A DNA stretch of 56,253 nt from Paraburkholderia solitsugae. Its GTDB lineage: Bacteria > Pseudomonadota > Gammaproteobacteria > Burkholderiales > Burkholderiaceae. The notes below the pieces were generated by a model that saw only the letters and a list, made by a program, of their open reading frames with translations, was not told the DNA's origin and made no database searches. Each line of letters begins with the position of its first letter. Within the stretch, counting starts at the first letter, position 1. Location of the stretch: the NCBI RefSeq assembly GCF_013177695.1, contig NZ_WOEY01000149.1, forward strand, positions 1-56,253. The letters run 5' to 3'. The position numbers and the translations under genes were made by a program. Of this stretch, positions 52,254 through 56,253 are shown in pieces.

Positions 52254-53866
52254 TTCTTATCCTCCAGCTTGCCGCGGATCAGTGCCTCTGGATGGCGCTC
52301 GAGATAGTCCGCCAGCGTGCGGAAGGCTGCCGCCGTGCGCGCCAGTTCCTTCATTGCGTCGCCGGTGTTCTGCGATAGCGCGGAGTCGGGCTGCAACGCG
52401 TTATTCGCCGAGTCGAGCGCGGACTGCGCTGCGGCCAGCGTCTGAGCCGCTTGCGGCGCGACCTCGGTATCCAGCCGCTTGAGCAATGCATCCGCGTCGC
52501 GCAGGGTCTGATGCGCATCAGTGCCGATCGCTTCGAACGGGATCTTGTTCAGCTTGGCGATGAGCGTCGTCACCGAGTCCTGTAGCGATTGCAAGCCACC
52601 TGGTATAGTCGGCATCTCGGGCGGGTTCACGCTAAAGTCCACCTTCGCTTTGGGTGCATTAGGAAAGAAACCGAGTGCGATATAGAGCTGGCCGGTCAGC
52701 AGATTGCCGGTGCGCAGTTGGGCTCGCAGGCCATGATCCACGAGCGTTTGCGCAAGTTGTTGCCGATCGGCGTCGGTTGAAAGCCGGCCGCCGGGCTTTC
52801 CAGACGCAAAGCGCGACGTGAAGCGCTCCGGAAACAGCTTGATGTCAACCGGAATACTGAACTGCTTGGTGACTGGATCAAACCGCGTGCGAATCGCCTC
52901 GACCTCGCCTACCACGATGCCGAGGAAATCGACCGGCGCGCCGACCGTCAAGCCGCGCACCGATTCCTTAAATTCGAGCACATACTTATCGACAATAAGG
53001 TCGTGACGTTTCATCGCCTCGGCCTTGTCGGAGAACAACGTGAACTCGGTGCTGGCACCCGCCTCCGGCTGATCGACCGTGTTGTCAGGCGTCTGGAAAG
53101 CGAGACCACCGATCAGAATGGCCACCAGCGATTGCGTATTGACCTTCACACCGGTCGCATCGAGCGAGACGTCGACACCGCTCGCCTGCCAGAAGCGCGT
53201 ATCGTTCTGCACGTACTTGTCGTACGGCGCGTTGACGAAGGCATGCATCGTCACGCCCTTGCCGTCCGCGTCGAGCTTGTACGACGTGATCTGGCCGACC
53301 TGCAAGCGTCTGAAATAGATCGGCGAGCCGATATCGAGCGACCCCATGTCGTCGCCCTTCAGGACGAACTCGCGGCCCGGCACACCGCTCGCGAACACCG
53401 GCGGCGACTCGAGCCCGACGTAGTCGCGCCGGGACTTGGGCGAGTTGCCCACATCCATGCCGATGAACGAACCGGAGATCAAGGTGCCGATGCCCGACAC
53501 CGTGCCGCCCGAAATCCGTGGACGCACGACCCAGAAACGCGTGTCGTCCACCAGCAAACCCGTGGCGTCTTTCGTGAGCTCGGCGGTGGCGACCACGTTG
53601 CGGTGATCACGCGACAACATGACGCTTTTGACCACGCCGATATCCACGTTCTTGAACTTGATTTTGGTCTTGCCTGCGTCGAGCCCCTCGCCGGTTTCGA
53701 AACTGATGGTGACGGTCGGCCCCTGTTCGAGGATTGCCTTGACCGCGAGCCAGCCGCCGATCAGCACCGCCACCAGCGGCACCAGCCATACCACCTGCAT
53801 GCGCCAGCGCGAGCGACGCGTCGCCACCGCTTCGGGGAGCTCAGGCGGCCCGGGAGGTCTAGACAT
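52250..53866 (-). CDS. pqiB: PqiB-type MCE protein
   Basis: A 538-aa protein with one N-terminal membrane helix ('VVWLVPLVAVLIGGWLAVKA') and three MCE domains, at about residues 45-135, 160-250 and 290-400. A long helical C-terminal region follows. In E. coli PqiB forms a hexameric tube across the periplasm for lipid transport. It overlaps pqiA by 8 nt and pqiC by 4 nt. Confidence 0.93.
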   Translation of the reverse strand: MSRPPGPPELPEAVATRRSRWRMQVVWLVPLVAVLIGGWLAVKAILEQGPTVTISFETGEGLDAGKTKIKFKNVDIGVVKSVMLSRDHRNVVATAELTKDATGLLVDDTRFWVVRPRISGGTVSGIGTLISGSFIGMDVGNSPKSRRDYVGLESPPVFASGVPGREFVLKGDDMGSLDIGSPIYFRRLQVGQITSYKLDADGKGVTMHAFVNAPYDKYVQNDTRFWQASGVDVSLDATGVKVNTQSLVAILIGGLAFQTPDNTVDQPEAGASTEFTLFSDKAEAMKRHDLIVDKYVLEFKESVRGLTVGAPVDFLGIVVGEVEAIRTRFDPVTKQFSIPVDIKLFPERFTSRFASGKPGGRLSTDADRQQLAQTLVDHGLRAQLRTGNLLTGQLYIALGFFPNAPKAKVDFSVNPPEMPTIPGGLQSLQDSVTTLIAKLNKIPFEAIGTDAHQTLRDADALLKRLDTEVAPQAAQTLAAAQSALDSANNALQPDSALSQNTGDAMKELARTAAAFRTLADYLERHPEALIRGKLEDKK

Positions 53867-55157
53867 GATGATCCTCCGTCGCGTCCCAGATCAGGCGCGG
53901 GTCGAACGACATGGCCGCGAACATCGTCAGCACGACGACCGAGCCGAACGCGACCGCGGCGGGTCCCGCCTGAATCGTGGCGAGCGCGTTGAACTGCACG
54001 AGCGCGACAAGAATGGTGATGACGTAAATATCGAGCATCGACCAGCGGCCCACCAGTTCCACCAAACGATAGATGCGGGTTCGTTGCTGGACGAGCATGA
54101 CCGAGCGCCGCTGCGTGGAGATCACGAGGTACATCAGCGCCAGGATCTTCAGCATCGGCACCGCAATGCTGGCGATAAAAACCACCACGGCGAGCGGCCA
54201 TGAGCCCGAGGTCCAGAGATAAACCACGCCGCTCAGGATGGTGTCCTTCTCCGAGCCGAACAGCGAACTGGTATTCATCACGGGCAGCGTATTCGCCGGG
54301 ATATACAGCACGATGGCGGCAATCAGGAAGGCCCAGGTGCGCGCGATACTTTCGGGTTTGCGCGCATGCAGATGCGCGCCGCAGCGCGGGCATGCAGCGT
54401 CGTGGACATGCGCCGTCGACTTCACCAGCAGGCCGCAACTATGGCAACTCAGCAGGCCGCAACGCAGCGCGGTATGTGCCGACGCGGCGGCGGCCGCCTC
54501 CGTCTTCGAGGCCGCATCGTCGAAGCCGCCGATGCGCTGCCAAAGCGCGCGTGGATCGAACGCCGATCCGGCCGCCGCCAGCAGCAGCATGAGCGCACCG
54601 AACGACCATAGCGCGACACCCGGTACGACGCTCGCAATGTGCGCGAGCTTCACCAGGGCCACCAGCATGCCGAGGATCAGGACCTCAGTCATGCCCCACG
54701 GCTGCGCGAGATGCATCAGGCGAAACACAAGATCGGCGTGATACGGGCGGCGGTTTAGCTGCAACGGCACCAGCAGATATGCCATGGCCGTCATCTGCAA
54801 CAACGGCATCAGGAAGGTGGTGGCAAGAACGAGGCCCGCGATTGGCCACATGCCGTCTTTGTAGAGCACGCGAACCGCACCGAGCAGCGTTGTCTCGACC
54901 AGATCGCCGTTCACCGCGAGTCCCACGATCGGATACAGATTGCTGATGAAGAACAGCACGACGCAGGTGAGCGTAAAAGCCAGCGCCCGGTCGGTGCTGT
55001 CGGGATGGGCGCGATAGAGTTCCGCCTGGCAGCGGCAGCAGCGCAGCGTGCCGTCGGGTGGCACCGCGGATTCGCGCTGCAGCAGATCGCACTCGTGGCA
55101 GGCGACGAGCGAAATCGGACCGGCTTCGTTTGCCTCGTTTGTTGTGGCGGTGGTCAT
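53859..55157 (-). CDS. pqiA: PqiA-type inner membrane protein
   Basis: A 432-aa protein with two repeated PqiA domains of four membrane helices each. Each repeat starts with a zinc-ribbon-like pair of CxxC motifs: 'CHECDLLQRE'/'CCRCQAELY' and 'CHSCGLLVKS'/'CPRCGAHLH'. It is the inner-membrane partner of PqiB in lipid transfer. Its start overlaps the stop of the outer-membrane efflux gene as ATGA (55154-55157). Confidence 0.93.
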   Translation of the reverse strand: MTTATTNEANEAGPISLVACHECDLLQRESAVPPDGTLRCCRCQAELYRAHPDSTDRALAFTLTCVVLFFISNLYPIVGLAVNGDLVETTLLGAVRVLYKDGMWPIAGLVLATTFLMPLLQMTAMAYLLVPLQLNRRPYHADLVFRLMHLAQPWGMTEVLILGMLVALVKLAHIASVVPGVALWSFGALMLLLAAAGSAFDPRALWQRIGGFDDAASKTEAAAAASAHTALRCGLLSCHSCGLLVKSTAHVHDAACPRCGAHLHARKPESIARTWAFLIAAIVLYIPANTLPVMNTSSLFGSEKDTILSGVVYLWTSGSWPLAVVVFIASIAVPMLKILALMYLVISTQRRSVMLVQQRTRIYRLVELVGRWSMLDIYVITILVALVQFNALATIQAGPAAVAFGSVVVLTMFAAMSFDPRLIWDATEDHHV

Positions 55158-56253
55158 TTAGGCTGCTCCGCGCCCGGTGAGGTGGTTGTCGGATTCGCTG
55201 AGGGACTCTCTGGCGGACTCGCTGATGGCGTCCCCGACTGATCGCCGGACTGACCGGCCACCTGTGCCACCGCCTTCTGCCCCATCACCCGCCCGGTCAT
55301 GGCCTCGGCCTGCACGACCCACCCGCCGCCCATCGCCTTGTAAAGACCGATCAGCGAGGCGAACACCAGGCCGTTGGTCTGCGTATAGCTGAGTTGCGCG
55401 TTGAACAGACTGCGCTCGGCGTCGAGCACCTCGATATAGCTCGTATAACCGCCTTCGAAGCGCAGCCGCGCGAGCCGCGCATACGTACGCAGCGCGTCCA
55501 CCTGGCGTCCCTGCACGACCAGTTGCTCGCGCGACTTCTGCAGCGCGATGAGCGCATCGTCGACTTCCTGGAACGCTGTCTGGATAGCCTCCTCGTACTG
55601 GATCAGCGCCTGTTGCTGCTGCGCCTCGGCCTGGCTGACCTGGCCGCTGATGCTGCCTGCCGTAAAGATCGGCACCGTCAACGAGCCAGCGTACGACCAG
55701 ACGCGCGCAGGTCCGGTGAACAGTTTTGAGAACTCGATACTCGTCGAGCCGAACAGGCCCGTCAGCGAAATCTGCGGAAAATACAGCGCACGTGCTGCCC
55801 CGATCAGGGCATTGGCGGCGACCAGATTTTGCTCGGCCTGCAGCAGATCGGGACGGCGCTCGATCAGATCAGACGGCAGACCTGCCGGTACGGCGGGCAG
55901 CACCAGTTCGGTCAGCTCACGGCCGCGCAGAATCGGGCCCGGGTTGCGACCGAGCAGGACCGACAAGGCGTCCTCCTGCTGCGCGATCTGCGTCTCGAGT
56001 TGCGGAATCGTCGCGAGCGATGCTTCATACTCGGACTGGCTCTGCGCGAGTTCCATCTGCGAGACATCGCCGCCCGCGAATCGTGCCTGGAATACTTTGA
56101 CCGATCCGGCTCGGCTGTCGGTAGTCGACTTGGCAATAGCCAGTTGCTGGTCGAGATCGCGCAGATTGATGTAAGCGGTGGCCACCGAAGCAACCAGCGA
56201 GAGAATCGTCGCGCGGCGGCCCTCCTCGCTCGCGAGAAGACTCGCGCAGAGCC
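55154..56253 (-). CDS. NodT-type outer-membrane efflux factor, 5' end outside window
   Basis: The C-terminal 366 residues of a TolC-family outer-membrane factor. The frame continues to the window edge with 'EEGRRATILSLVASVATAYI', so the start and lipobox lie to the right. Visible features are 'QLETQIAQQEDALSVLLGR', 'LIERRPDLLQAEQNLVAANA' and 'IPAGLPSDLIERRPDLL'-like segments seen as 'VPAGLPSDLIERRPDLL', and the proline/serine-rich C-terminal tail. It normally pairs with RND or MFP pumps, yet here it is translationally coupled to pqiA. Confidence 0.92.
   Translation of the reverse strand, partial: LCASLLASEEGRRATILSLVASVATAYINLRDLDQQLAIAKSTTDSRAGSVKVFQARFAGGDVSQMELAQSQSEYEASLATIPQLETQIAQQEDALSVLLGRNPGPILRGRELTELVLPAVPAGLPSDLIERRPDLLQAEQNLVAANALIGAARALYFPQISLTGLFGSTSIEFSKLFTGPARVWSYAGSLTVPIFTAGSISGQVSQAEAQQQQALIQYEEAIQTAFQEVDDALIALQKSREQLVVQGRQVDALRTYARLARLRFEGGYTSYIEVLDAERSLFNAQLSYTQTNGLVFASLIGLYKAMGGGWVVQAEAMTGRVMGQKAVAQVAGQSGDQSGTPSASPPESPSANPTTTSPGAEQPK

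Noticed and set aside
1..56253. CRISPR arrays, insertion sequences, prophage genes, tRNA genes
   Set aside because: No spaced direct-repeat array, transposase, integrase or tRNA-like cloverleaf was recognised. The only tandem repeats are the two short arrays reported.

Overview
The window is a high-GC betaproteobacterial chromosome segment. Its gene content (Pqi/MCE operon, Burkholderia-type porin, 2-aminoethylphosphonate cluster) and the sequence at its left edge point to Burkholderiaceae, most likely Paraburkholderia. No mobile element, phage gene, CRISPR array, tRNA or complete rRNA gene was seen. All assignments come from reading motifs; no database search was run.

Layout. (1) 1-226, minus strand: promoter and leader that look like the start of an rRNA operon whose 16S gene would lie just outside the left edge. 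(2) 445-10133: a 2-aminoethylphosphonate (AEP) uptake and degradation locus. The minus-strand series is phnS-T-U-V, a GntR regulator, phnA, phnY and a PhnZ-like HD protein, with phnW divergent. AEP is imported, transaminated by PhnW, oxidised by PhnY to phosphonoacetate and hydrolysed by PhnA. (3) 10224-24375: mixed chromosomal genes: DeoR regulator, a UbiB-like protein lacking key kinase residues, EamA transporter, L,D-transpeptidase, nadE, an RRM protein with a 48-aa partner, a degenerate HNH-like protein, adjacent S10 and S53 peptidases, DUF1993, YnfA, and a LysE exporter/Lrp regulator pair. (4) 24376-27398: a long leader with a promoter, tandem 13-mers, short ORFs and a 15-bp stem-loop ahead of a non-canonical Nramp-family transporter. 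(5) 27540-32174: OsmC protein, GntR regulator with a palindromic operator, a small secreted protein, a glycine-zipper protein and a DedA-PAP2-LssY fusion.

(6) 32476-51234: a minus-strand catabolic cluster with a divergent AraC regulator. It encodes, in genome order, porin, anaerobic-type sulfatase maturase, MFS transporter, aldehyde dehydrogenase, acyl-CoA synthetase, SDR dehydrogenase, acyl-CoA dehydrogenase, thiolase, crotonase, alpha-methylacyl-CoA racemase, a small membrane protein, GMC oxidoreductase and a Cys-type sulfatase. Read as a pathway: a sulfate ester enters, the sulfatase frees an alcohol, GMC and ALDH oxidise it to an acid, the ligase makes the CoA thioester, the racemase fixes a 2-methyl centre, and beta-oxidation follows. 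This is the best candidate in the window for an undescribed catabolic system.

(7) 51243-56253: a small cytochrome c, then a coupled operon of an outer-membrane efflux factor (cut by the window edge), pqiA, pqiB and pqiC.

The two strongest leads are the sulfate-ester cluster and the Nramp leader, which resembles the logic of magnesium-sensing leader peptides.
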